Source of the DNA: Brachionus plicatilis
Taxonomy: Eukaryota > Rotifera > Eurotatoria > Ploima > Brachionidae
Reading direction: 5' to 3'
NCBI GenBank assembly: GCA_010279815.1
Contig: QEOQ01000256.1
Location: 819,389-883,388 of the forward strand
DNA length: 64,000 bases
Below are positions 1-10,200 of this stretch, one piece after another. Each line of letters opens with the position of its first letter. Position 1 is the stretch's first letter. The position numbers and the translations under genes were made by a program. The notes below the pieces were generated by a model, which made no database searches, was not told where the DNA came from, and saw nothing but the letters and a program-made list of their open reading frames with translations.

Positions 1-3000
1 CAAAAACAACCATCATTTTTTTGGTACACTCCGGCTATTTCACTGCGTATATTTTCAGGCCAATGTGGCCACTTGTTTGACCATGCTCCCTTCCACTCTT
101 TTTTACCCCATGGATTTCCTTTATTGAAAAATTTTTAACTCCTATCTAGATCGAAAATTTAACTTAATATTTAAAAATTAAAAAATTTTCTACAAGTCAA
201 AAGTTTGCTCACTAAATCAAACAAAGCCCAATGAACATTGCACGGATTTTTAATGTGATTGCCAGAATTTTAAGATCAGTTCTAAAATTTTTTGGTCTAC
301 CATATGCAAAAAGAAAAGCAAAGTTTGAATGTCTTTTATAAAATTTTAGAGCTCTAGTCCTTTAGTTAATACAAATAAATACTTATTGACTTAAATGATA
401 TAAATAAACAACCTCTATTTGTCTATATCAAACATTAACATATTTTATCTATTTTACGTAATTTCAAGAGATTTTTCAATACAATAAAAAAATAAATAAA
501 CTTTTAATTATTTGATTTTTGTTTGCATAGTTTATTTTCTATGAAAAATATGGTGTTTTACTTTAAACCGCAGAACGGGTAATATTACATCATTTTACAT
601 AATTTTACATCAAAAAATGTAAGATTACGTAAAATGATGTAAGATTAGATAAATTTACTTTATTTCAAGTAAAACTTAACAAAAATGTTGACGATCAAAA
701 ATTCCAATTTTTCGAACAAACATCTGATTTTTTTAAAATTCTTTCAACATGAAATCTTTAATTTTTTCACACTTTATTGCATAATTTTAGACACAATAAT
801 GTTATAAACTGTAAAGTTTAATTTTTGTAATAAAATTAAGTTTTCAGAGAATTATGTTGTTTCTTGTTTCATTTTAAATGCTGAAACTTTATTTTTCGTT
901 TTAGTTAATGATAATTTCATGTTTTTAAAGGGCTCAGCAGTATTTACAAATAAAAACAAATCAAAATTCCACTAAACATATCTTAGAAAAAGATTTAATT
1001 AATCTTTATAATAGATCGCCAAAATCTGTAAAAAAATATTGAAAATTAGTTATTGAAGTTGAATACTTTTTGATGACGAGCATCTTACTGCAAAATGAAT
1101 CTTGCAGAGCCTCATCTAATATTTAGCCGGTTTGCTGCATTATTTAGAATTTTGCAGAGAGATTTAATCAAATACCATTCAAAAGATACAAACAATATAA
1201 TATTTGATCTGACTTTTTTTCACAGTTTATAACATTATTGTGTGTAAAATTATGCAATAAAATGTAAAATTTGAAATTAAAAAAATTTAAAAAAAATTAA
1301 ATTGCATCCTAAATTTGATGCAATTTTACGTAATCTCATATATTTGATATAAAATTACCTAAAATGATGTAATAATAACTATTCTGCAGTTTAAAGTAAA
1401 ACACTGTATAATAATATTTTTTTAAATTTAAATCAATTCTAATAGGTAAAGCACTATTAGATTTAAGAAATTTAGTACTAATAATACCTAGCCCTAACCC
1501 TTTCAATACTAAAAAAATGTCTCATAAAAAAAAATCCAATGAGAAACAAGTAAGCAAAGTCTCCTAATGAATTCAAATTACTTTTGAGTTTTTAAAAAGA
1601 TTTGACAAAGCCTGCAAAAATGTTTAAATTTAAAGAATTTTTAATATACAGTCTCGTTCTGTTCACTTGTTTTTACCAAAATTTACGTAATTTTACGTAA
1701 ATTTACGCAAATTTACGTAAAATTACGTAAAATTACGTAAATTGACAAATGTAAAAAATGGTAATTTTACGAAAAATTACGTAAATTTACGTAAAATTAC
1801 NNNNNNNNNNNNNNNNNNNNNNNNNNNNNNNNNNNNNNNNNNNNNNNNNNNNNNNNNNNNNNNNNNNNNNNNNNNNNNNNNNNNNNNNNNNNNNNNNNNN
1901 NNNNNNNNNNNNNNNNNNNNNNNNNNNNNNNNNNNNNNNNNNNNNNNNNNNNNNNNNNNNNNNNNNNNNNNNNNNNNNNNNNNNNNNNNNNNNNNNNNNN
2001 NNNNNNNNNNNNNNNNNNNNNNNNNNNNNNNNNNNNNNNNNNNNNNNNNNNNNNNNNNNNNNNNNNNNNNNNNNNNNNNNNNNNNNNNNNNNNNNNNNNN
2101 NNNNNNNNNNNNNNNNNNNNNNNNNNNNNNNNNNNNNNNNNNNNNNNNNNNNNNNNNNNNNNNNNNNNNNNNNNNNNNNNNNNNNNNNNNNNNNNNNNNN
2201 NNNNNNNNNNNNNNNNNNNNNNNNNNNNNNNNNNNNNNNNNNNNNNNNNNNNNNNNNNNNNNNNNNNNNNNNNNNNNNNNNNNNNNNNNNNNNNNNNNNN
2301 NNNNNNNNNNNNNNNNNNNNNNNNNNNNNNNNNNNNNNNNNNNNNNNNNNNNNNNNNNNNNNNNNNNNNNNNNNNNNNNNNNNNNNNNNNNNNNNNNNNN
2401 NNNNNNNNNNNNNNNNNNNNNNNNNNNNNNNNNNNNNNNNNNNNNNNNNNNNNNNNNNNNNNNNNNNNNNNNNNNNNNNNNNNNNNNNNNNNNNNNNNNN
2501 NNNNNNNNNNNNNNNNNNNNNNNNNNNNNNNNNNNNNNNNNNNNNNNNNNNNNNNNNNNNNNNNNNNNNNNNNNNNNNNNNNNNNNNNNNNNNNNNNNNN
2601 NNNNNNNNNNNNNNNNNNNNNNNNNNNNNNNNNNNNNNNNNNNNNNNNNNNNNNNNNNNNNNNNNNNNNNNNNNNNNNNNNNNNNNNNNNNNNNNNNNNN
2701 NNNNNNNNNNNNNNNNNNNNNNNNNNNNNNNGATCATTCGTTTTTTCACCAAGAGCAAGTGTAGCTGCTGGTTATATTTGAAGAATTATAATTGTTACCA
2801 CATTATTGCTTTAGCTGCTAACCAGCGTTTAACCGAAATTCCTACGCAGTACATACAAGATGCTATTGAACCTAAATTTAAGCCTGGTAAGAAATCCAAG
2901 GCAAACAGCTGCTTAAAAAGACAATGATTAACTTTAATTTTCTTATCAAAAATAAAAATTAAAAATAATTTTAATAAAAAATTTACTTTTTTCTAGATTA

Positions 3001-5868
3001 TCCTAAAAAAGTTAAAAATTTACGTAAATTTACGTAAAATTACGTAAATTTACGTAAAATTACGTAAATTTACGTAAATTTTTATTTACATGGTAAAAAG
3101 TAGAAAATCGATGAAAAAGCAGAATTGTAACCTTTTTTTCAAAAAATCATAACTTTTTTGTCCCTTTTTGATTTTACGCAAATTTACGTAATTTTACGTA
3201 ATTTTACGTAAATTTACGTAATTTTTCGTAAAATTACCATTTTTTACATTTGTCAATTTACGTAATTTTACGTAATTTTACGTAAATTTGCGTAAATTTA
3301 CGTAAAATTACGTAAATTTTGGTAAAAACAAGTGAACAGAACGGGACTGTATATATAGTATTAGTCGTAACAAAAGTCTACTTAAAAAGTTTACTATTGG
3401 AGTTGGCGTTTGATCTTAAAAATGCACCAAGCGTTATTAAAAACAAAGTTTGTAAAATTGAAGTGAAGTTTTATGATTTCATACATATTTTATTAAAATT
3501 AAAACCTAATAAAATTTGAGTAAATTTATTAAAGTTCTTGTAATTTCATGTAAAATAGAAAGAGCTTAAAAAGAGTAAATTTACCAGATTTTATGCGAAT
3601 TTAACAAAATCTACATAAATTTTCGTAAAACAAAAAAAGGACAAAATTAATTTTTCTCTTTTGTTATTTTTAGTAATAAAGGTGTGAGTTGTTTTATTGT
3701 CTCTATATTAGGAAGCGTCTAAATGAATTTTCGTTAGATTTATTTAGTAAAAGGCAATCTGGAAGAGACTTAATTCAATTTTTTAAAATTTCGAATTGTT
3801 TGAATGGAATCATAACATTGTGAACTTTTTTTCATAAATGAACCAGATTCAATTTAACACAACATTAGAAATATTTTCTAATTCTAAATAATAACTTAGA
3901 TAGCATGCCAATCCTCTTAAATGCTTTTTAGATTTGTAAAAATTCATAACAGGCATTTATTTAACTAATATGGATTCTTTAATCAAGCTTGGACCCTATT
4001 AAAACATAAAAAAACAAAAAAATATGTATTGTGAATTTCAGTACAAAAAACAAGAACAAAATATAAAAAAACCAATGCTTTTATTCGGAGCGAACAAAAG
4101 ATGTTTTGTAAATTGTAGCAACTGGTACATCCTTTGTACCACCAATATACTGATTCTGCAAAATTCAGAAAATTATAAATTTGGGATATAATATTATATT
4201 ATGAATCCAACTCAACTTTAAGTGGCGGTACAGAGGATGTATAAGTTTCTGCAATTTACAGAACAACTTAAGTTTTGGAATTTTTAATATTTTGTTCTTG
4301 TTTTTATTACCAAAATTCACAATGCTAAATCAAAATTAGTCATCTAGAAAAATTTTAAAATGCATTTCAAAAAAATCTAAACTAATTCTAATGAACTTAG
4401 CATATTTAAATTAATTGATACATGATATAAGAAAATTTATGACAAAAGTTTTTAAATTTAGAGATTTTATTAATCTTTGAAAAACTATTTATAAAAGATT
4501 CTTCATTAATTTCCGAAGGTTTTGGTTTTCTTGCCTTATTTTAAAGATTGATCAATAAAGACTTATTAAATTAACCTAAGCTAAGAAACTTCGATTGTTA
4601 AACGAGTTTTTAAAGCAAACATAAGCTTTTGTATATTTTTCAAGTTTTGAACTTGTTGAATTGTAATTATTTAAAAAATAGCTCAAAAATTTTTAAACCA
4701 ATTCATATTCTGCATCCTGAATCTGGGCATAACAGTTTTTTGTTTAAGATAAATTTTGACTTAAAAAATTGAAAAATAAGAACATTTTTTAAAGAAAAAT
4801 TAAAAAAATTAGCTTACTCAATTTAATTAAATTGATCACTTTGCCGTCACTAACAAATTCTCTTACATCTAGTACAGAGTAAATGTGTCTGTTGAAGAGT
4901 CCCACTTTGAACATGTCAACAAAATTAAAATTTTTATTATAACAAAGAGTGGTCATTAAATATCCAGAACTCTTGCAGTATAAAAGTCTTTTCCAAAGAT
5001 ACTCAGGATCTTTATCGGCAGCATCGTCGCTCGGTACATAATTTGTATTGTCATAATTTGCCTTAGTATCTTCTAAATAGACTATTTCGCATGGTTCACC
5101 GGTCAGAGTCTGTAAGCCTTCAACACATGCACCACTGGCTATAGACTCATAATTACCATAAATTTTGGCCAATGCTTTTTCAATAAATGATACCCAAAAT
5201 TGCCGCTTTCTAGCATAGGCAAAAATTATTTTACTTCTTCTGTCGCAAGGCAGATAGTCATCAATATCCACTATTAACCACTTACCTCGTTTGCACAACC
5301 TAATCTGATGCAAACCATTCGGATTATAAAATTTTGTAATCAAAATATTGGACAATAGGTCCTTTCGCTCGGCTATCACCGACAAAGCGCTAATAAACCA
5401 GCAAGAGCCAACACCACCCTGAACTACATCTTTTGGTGAGCAATTATCGTACAAACTAATCGGAAGGTTTCTTTCTTCTTTGGAGAATTTTATGTCGTCC
5501 GGTCTGAGCCATATTTTTGCTCTGTGTAAACCACTGTTTTGTATTGCTTTTGAAATAGGCAAAATTGATCTTTTGAGAAAAATTGAATGCTTGTTTGGGG
5601 GAAATTCTTGATCAATAAAATGAATGTTTTTGGCTTTGTTAGAATTTGAATCTTTGGCCAAGGCTTTTCTAAAGTTTTCTAAACGAACCTGAGACGATTT
5701 TTCTACTGCAAGCTGCTTTAATTTAAATTTTGATTTAGATGGAGTCTTCAGATCACCTTCTTCGACTTTATCACCAGTGTGCCTGTCTATTAGACATTTT
5801 CTACAAAAATTTGTGTCTTTCTGATTCGGAAAATTACAGTATTCACACTTCCAAATTTGGTTACCCAT
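1..5868 (-). CDS. Calpain-type cysteine protease with RanBP2 zinc finger (partial, runs off left edge)
   Basis: Exon A is 5868-4818 and exon B is 118-1. The donor GTAAGC follows base 4818 and the acceptor AG is at 120-119. The join completes an Arg codon and gives KLRNPWG, the calpain motif that carries the catalytic Asn. I start at the Met at 5868 because WKCEYC...NFCRKC, a RanBP2-type zinc finger, follows at once (residues about 6-25). The catalytic Cys is in GGVGSCWF (about residue 156) and the catalytic His in RHIYSVLDV (about residue 328), so the Cys-His-Asn triad is complete. Calpains are intracellular calcium-regulated proteases. A RanBP2 finger before the protease core is typical of the calpain-15/SOL group, although that group usually has several fingers and a longer N-terminus. 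The rest of the gene lies left of the window. An in-frame extension to 6063 exists but is hydrophobic and AT-rich, so I treat it as leader or noise. The protease identity is firm; the subfamily is inferred. Confidence 0.88.
551..1406. mobile_element. Fold-back MITE with TA-flanked CAGTG-like ends
   Basis: The first roughly 280 bases are the imperfect reverse complement of the last roughly 280. Examples are GTGTTTTACTTTAAA at 553 against TTTAAAGTAAAACAC near 1390, and a matching pair built on ATTGCATAATTTTA and AACATTATTGTG further in. The outer ends read TGGTG and CACTG and are each bordered by TA, as in Tc1/mariner-type insertions. There is no ORF of note, so it is non-autonomous. The arms also contain TTACGTAAAAT units like those in the neighbouring transposon. 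Confidence 0.75.
1801..2731. other. Assembly gap (run of N)
   Basis: This is 931 unresolved bases inside the transposon. Any reading frame drawn through it is an artefact. The gap sits between identical inverted arrays, where short-read assembly usually fails. Confidence 0.99.
2733..2927 (+). CDS. C-terminal fragment of a SWIM-zinc-finger transposase (5' part in the gap)
   Basis: An open frame comes out of the gap and ends at TGA (2925-2927), giving about 64 residues. It contains CSC, eight residues, then CYH (Cys codons at 2760, 2766 and 2793, His at 2799). This matches the CxC-xn-CxH pattern of SWIM zinc fingers, which lie near the C-terminus of MULE-type transposases and some other DNA-binding proteins. 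A basic tail (KPGKKSK) follows. Its place between long TIRs supports a transposase. The catalytic domain cannot be seen. Confidence 0.6.
   Translation: MIRFFTKSKCSCWLYLKNYNCYHIIALAANQRLTEIPTQYIQDAIEPKFKPGKKSKANSCLKRQ
3700..3945 (+). pseudogene. Decayed LINE (CR1-like) ORF2 C-terminal fragment
   Basis: The plus-strand frame reads RLNEFSLDLFSKRQSGRDLI, then QFFKISNCLNGI, followed by stops. It resembles the segment KRRERGDLIQFFKVYNG in the better-preserved LINE at 24631-25362. Downstream fragments such as MPILLNAF match the end of the same domain. It is short and riddled with stops. Confidence 0.5.
4028..4323. mobile_element. About 300 bp fold-back repeat (MITE-like)
   Basis: Left arm ATTGTGAATTT...AAACAAGAACAAAATAT and right arm ATATTTTGTTCTTGTTT...AAATTCACAAT are inverted copies. 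The similarity runs about 110 bases into each side, including TACATCCT.TGTACC. There is no coding capacity and I found no clear target duplication. Confidence 0.6.
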
Positions 5869-7244
5869 GGAATAAATTGTCAGGATTTTTTTGTGACAAA
5901 AATGGTAAGCTTTGATGGAAAAAAAACAATCAGTGTGGAAAGATATAATTAAAAAACTTAAATGAATAATAAAATAATAATTTTTTATGTACAACGAATA
6001 ATGGATGCCACAGAGCCTTCGTTCGGCTTCATTTAGCAATTTACAAAACTTATAATTTTCCATAAAAGTATGTAATTGCTTTTCATATTGCTTATTTTTT
6101 TTGGAATTTTTAAACCATTCACTTTAAACATTAATAATTTTAATTTTAATTTTTTGAGTCATATTGAAGCTAATTATTTTTTTAAAATTATTTAAATTAT
6201 TTGAGATTAAAAATTTAATTTATTTTTTTTAGGTGATTCGTACTCGCTTTTAAGAAAGGATTTTATTAACATATTATGTACCTTTAACTAAAGAAAAAAT
6301 TATGAAAATATGCGCCAATGTCAATTGTGACCAGTTAATGTCATTTAGGTACTCTTTATGAGAACTTTAGTCAAATTCAAAAAATAAGTCTTTTAATAAT
6401 TTTTTTTTAAATTCTAAAAATTTTTAATTTCAACGTTATTTACATCTTTTAGTTTTTAAAATTTCCCTAATAGGGTTCAAAAGTAATTTACTATTTTAAC
6501 CTGATTTTACTTTTTTAAATTTAATAAATAATTTGACAAAAGTTTTTGATAAAAACAATAATAAAAAATAAATTTTATAAAAAAATTTTCGTTAATTAAT
6601 TAAATAAAGTTCTTTTTTAAAAATTTGCTATGAAAAATTATTTAAATAAATTATATTTTAAAACTTGAGCATAATTTTTTTCTTCTTATTTTTAGACAAA
6701 AGAAATTATTTTAAATTTAATAATCAAACAAATCTTGATGTATTAAAGTATCAAATTTTGAGTCGAAAAAATTTAAAATGTGGAAATTCAAAAATATCTT
6801 TATATTTAGAATTACTCAAAATTTCTTATTTAACTGATTCATTGAAAAAAAAATTGAGTATTTTTTAAGAGGATTTTTTCAGCATAAATTGCCTCATATA
6901 AATTATTGATCTTCTTTAAAGAATCAACTATGATTGTGAGGAAAGAACTGGTAATTAAAACTGAAATTAGATTTTTAATTGAATTTTTGTTTACAATTAC
7001 TTAAAAACTTGAAAATAAAATTAATCTTAGAATATTTTTTCAAGAATTTATTTTATCTGGTCTATACAATCAATCATATCAATATATTTTTACTTAATTT
7101 TAAAAAAAAGATATTTAATTGTATTTTAAATTCTTATTTCATTTTTTCCATGGGACTTAAACTTTAATTAAATAAAAAAATATTACACAGAAAATATTAA
7201 ATGTTGAACATTTAAAAATAAACAAAAAAATAAAGGAAATTTTA
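5869..7244. other. Intergenic region between calpain and the ATP-grasp/TauD gene
   Basis: Very AT-rich sequence with long A and T runs. The short open frames at 6665-6868 and 6979-7167 consist of Lys/Asn/Phe/Leu-rich translation of AT-rich DNA and show no domain, so I do not call them genes. The calpain promoter should lie above 5868, but no element can be named. Confidence 0.6.
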
Positions 7245-10200
7245 TTATATTTTATTATCAAAATAATCAAATCTTATTCTAACAAAGTGTCGGTTTTGGT
7301 CAAATATTTTGGTTCTTCCGTGTAAAAATCTTGAATTATCCATTAATAATATCTGTCCATCTTTCATATTAAAATAATGAATCAAATTACTCTCTTTTAA
7401 ATTAATTAACCGCTCAAATTTTTCCAAAGCTTCAATATACTTGTCGCACAATTCATTTGCATTTAGTATTATATCATGTCTATATCTTACTAAAATCTCT
7501 CCAAATTTTGTGTATAAAATGCTTTCCAAAATAAAATCTTCGGTCACATCTTTTCTTTTAAATTCTTGCGGTATCTTAATTTTAACTTTAACACTGACCA
7601 GCAAATCAATTTCATTTTGAGTCAATTCATTAAGAATATCCTGAAGTTTGACTACTAAATTTTGACCTCCATTGAGTCTATCATTGCGTAAACATTGCAA
7701 GGCAAAATACCGTGCAGGATTAATATCGTAGCTAGCATCGGTATGCATTTGAAAAGTCTCATCCGTATGTGACCGTGGGGCTGATGGTCCTGTAAGAAAG
7801 GGTTTTATTTCCCATATATAGTCGCGATCCTTGTTTCCATGAGAGCGAGGCTGCATATTCAGAGATTGTAAAAGTGACATTAAAAAGTTGGAACCAATAT
7901 CTTCAAATTTGAGCTCCAACAGTACGAATCCATACTTTAAAAGTGAACTCAGATACAAATCAGCATCTTTAAAGCTAAATGATTCGATTTGATAAAAACA
8001 TTCGTGGTTTATTAAAAATGGTTTGTGGTTGAAATAGACACCAGAAGTATTTGAGATTTTTATCAATAGGTCTGGTTGAACTAAGGGATAGAGAATTAGA
8101 CCTTCTTGACTAAGAGAAACAAGATCTTTTCTTGAGGCTCTGTAAATACCTGGGCAATAGAATGTGTCATTAAAGCATAAAAGAGTGCCTACTATGTTAC
8201 AATTTTTGGCACTTTTTAAAAAAAATTTTTTTTGCTGAATATATTCTTGGATGACAAAATTCTGCTTTAAATTATCAACCGCTTGTATCCACTTTTCGAT
8301 GCTTACATTCTTGCCCAGTATAATTCTTTCACATTTTCCGAGAGAATTTGGCTTAAGTAACCACTTTTGTTTATTTTTTTTTATGTCACAGTCTTTAGAA
8401 AGTATTTTTTTATTTAAAAGAGTATTTATTCGATGTTTACGAATAGTTTTATAATTTTCAATGCTCATGTAATCAAATAAAATATCATCTCTGGACAATA
8501 TGTGCAAAAAACGTTTATCATGAATCAGAAATATTGTCCGAAAATCGTTTAGCATCTTACAATATTGGATCATATGAGACAGTATATGCTCAGATATACT
8601 GAGAATTTCCTTTTGATGAAGTTCCAGAATAAACTGATTGACGAAAATTTTTACATTATTGTTAGAATAAAAAAATAATTTATTTGATTCAAATTTTAAA
8701 TCCTTCGGGTTAACATAGAAAATATTTTCGAAAAATTCTTTTAACAAATTTATATCAAAGCCTTTCTAAAAAAATTATTTGAATTTTATTATAAGAATTT
8801 AAAAGTTTGAATTATTTTAATAAAAATTATTAAAATTTTTCTAAATTAAATTTATGCCTTAAATTCAATGAAATAGATAAATAAATTTGAAAATTTAGAT
8901 TATTTAGACGCCAGAAAAACTATGAGTAATTTTGGTCTAAAGTATAAATATTGTCTAGATAAAATTTTTGACCGATGCATATCAAAAATAGAAGAATTTG
9001 ATGATAATGAAAAACTTTTCAGATTTTAACTTTCGGCAGCAAAATGAAAACCGGAAGATTTGGTAAATGTTCCTGAAGACTATGTCTTTTTTATTTTAAA
9101 TAAGAAAAAAGATAATACGAGCTTGAAAGTGTAGAATCTAGAAACAAGAGAGTGCTTAAAAACTCTAATCGGTCATAAAAATTTAATTTATGATTTACAA
9201 GAGACTAGAAATGCAGAAATAGTTAGCTTGGGTATGTATGGTGTGCTAAAATTTTGGAATTTTGAAACAGGAACTTGTATGCTTTCTCTTTCAAGTGAAA
9301 CAAATGATAGATGGTCCTGTTTTAGAATATTGGAATCAGGAAAATTGGTAACTAGTTCTCAGCAGGGGAAATTCAAATCTGGTCAGATGAACAGATATTT
9401 TTCGAATATCAGGAAAAGATTTGCCAACGCAAAAAAGGTTGTAATATTTTGTGATTTTTAATTTTTTGTTAAAATAAATTGTTAACATAAAATCAATCTT
9501 TTTATTTTAAATAAGAAACCATTTAATATAATTTAAGCTCTTTTGTATTTTTTTCTTTAACTCTTACATTCGGAAAATTCTGTTTCTGTAATTCTGTATT
9601 TTTTTCTCCGATTCCTAATCACTTATCGATTAACTTAATGAAAAAAATAAAACTTAAAATCAGATATATTTCCTGTATTATTTTGTCATTCGTAATTATC
9701 GCTTTTTTCACGTGCAAATAAAAACATTTAATATGTAAAACCTTCCTTGATATTTTTGAAATTTTGTTGGCCGCTTGTATCGCCAATTTTTTTTGTTGGT
9801 CGACCAAATACATTTTTAAATCTAGTTAACTTAGTCACTTTTATTTATTTATACATTAAAGAATATTTAATACCTAAACGAAACTATTTTTAAGAGGTTT
9901 CATCGGCCAACTGTTCATTTTTTCTCTTAAAAATTCTAAAACATTATAGTGATGATGTAATAGAAACTGTGGCCGGCATTTAAACTTGAAACGATTAATT
10001 AGAAATAAATTAGAAATAATTAAAGAGTGGGAGTTTTGAAATATTATTTAAGTTTTGAGATTTTTAACTATTATAAAATTTTAATTTCCAAATGATAAAC
10101 AAAAATCAAATGAGTAATTCTTACAATCAAATGAACAATCCAAATTTCGGAATAGAAATTCAGATAAAAATAAATTATTAAAAAATAATTTTATATTTTT

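Larger units (their letters stand above)
1649..3349 (+). mobile_element. DNA transposon with long TIRs, TACGTAA arrays and a SWIM-finger transposase tail; contains assembly gap
   Basis: The terminal arms 1649-1800 and about 3198-3349 are near-perfect reverse complements, differing by one base near the tip. They begin CAGTCYCGTTCTGTTCAC and are full of TTTACGTAAAA units. Both ends are bordered by TA inside TATA. Just right of the gap, an open frame ends in a SWIM-type zinc finger (see 2733-2927). Long TIRs and a SWIM finger suggest a Mutator-like element, but I find no 8-10 bp target duplication, which MULEs normally have. The TA borders fit a different class, so the superfamily is open. Most of the coding region is probably inside the gap. 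Confidence 0.75.
119..4817 (-). other. 4.7 kb calpain intron loaded with transposons
   Basis: The intron between the two calpain exons has a GTAAGC donor and an AAAG acceptor in frame. It contains a fold-back element (551-1406), a SWIM-finger transposon with the assembly gap (1649-3349), a decayed LINE fragment (about 3700-3945) and another fold-back element (4028-4323). I see nothing convincing in the remaining AT-rich sequence. Confidence 0.8.

Noticed and set aside
1487..1500. Telomere-like CCCTAACCC (also near 13120 and 38212)
   Set aside because: Each is only one or two units long, so it is neither a telomere nor a convincing interstitial array.
1742..2764. Long open frames on both strands across 1742-2764
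   Set aside because: They consist almost wholly of undetermined bases from the assembly gap; only the real bases right of 2731 are informative.
1660..3320. CRISPR-like regularly spaced repeats (TTTACGTAAAA units)
   Set aside because: The units are contiguous tandem words inside transposon TIRs, without spacers, in a eukaryotic genome.
6665..7167. Two short open frames between calpain and the ATP-grasp/TauD gene
   Set aside because: The Lys/Asn/Phe/Leu content is what random AT-rich DNA gives; no motif or splice partner was found.
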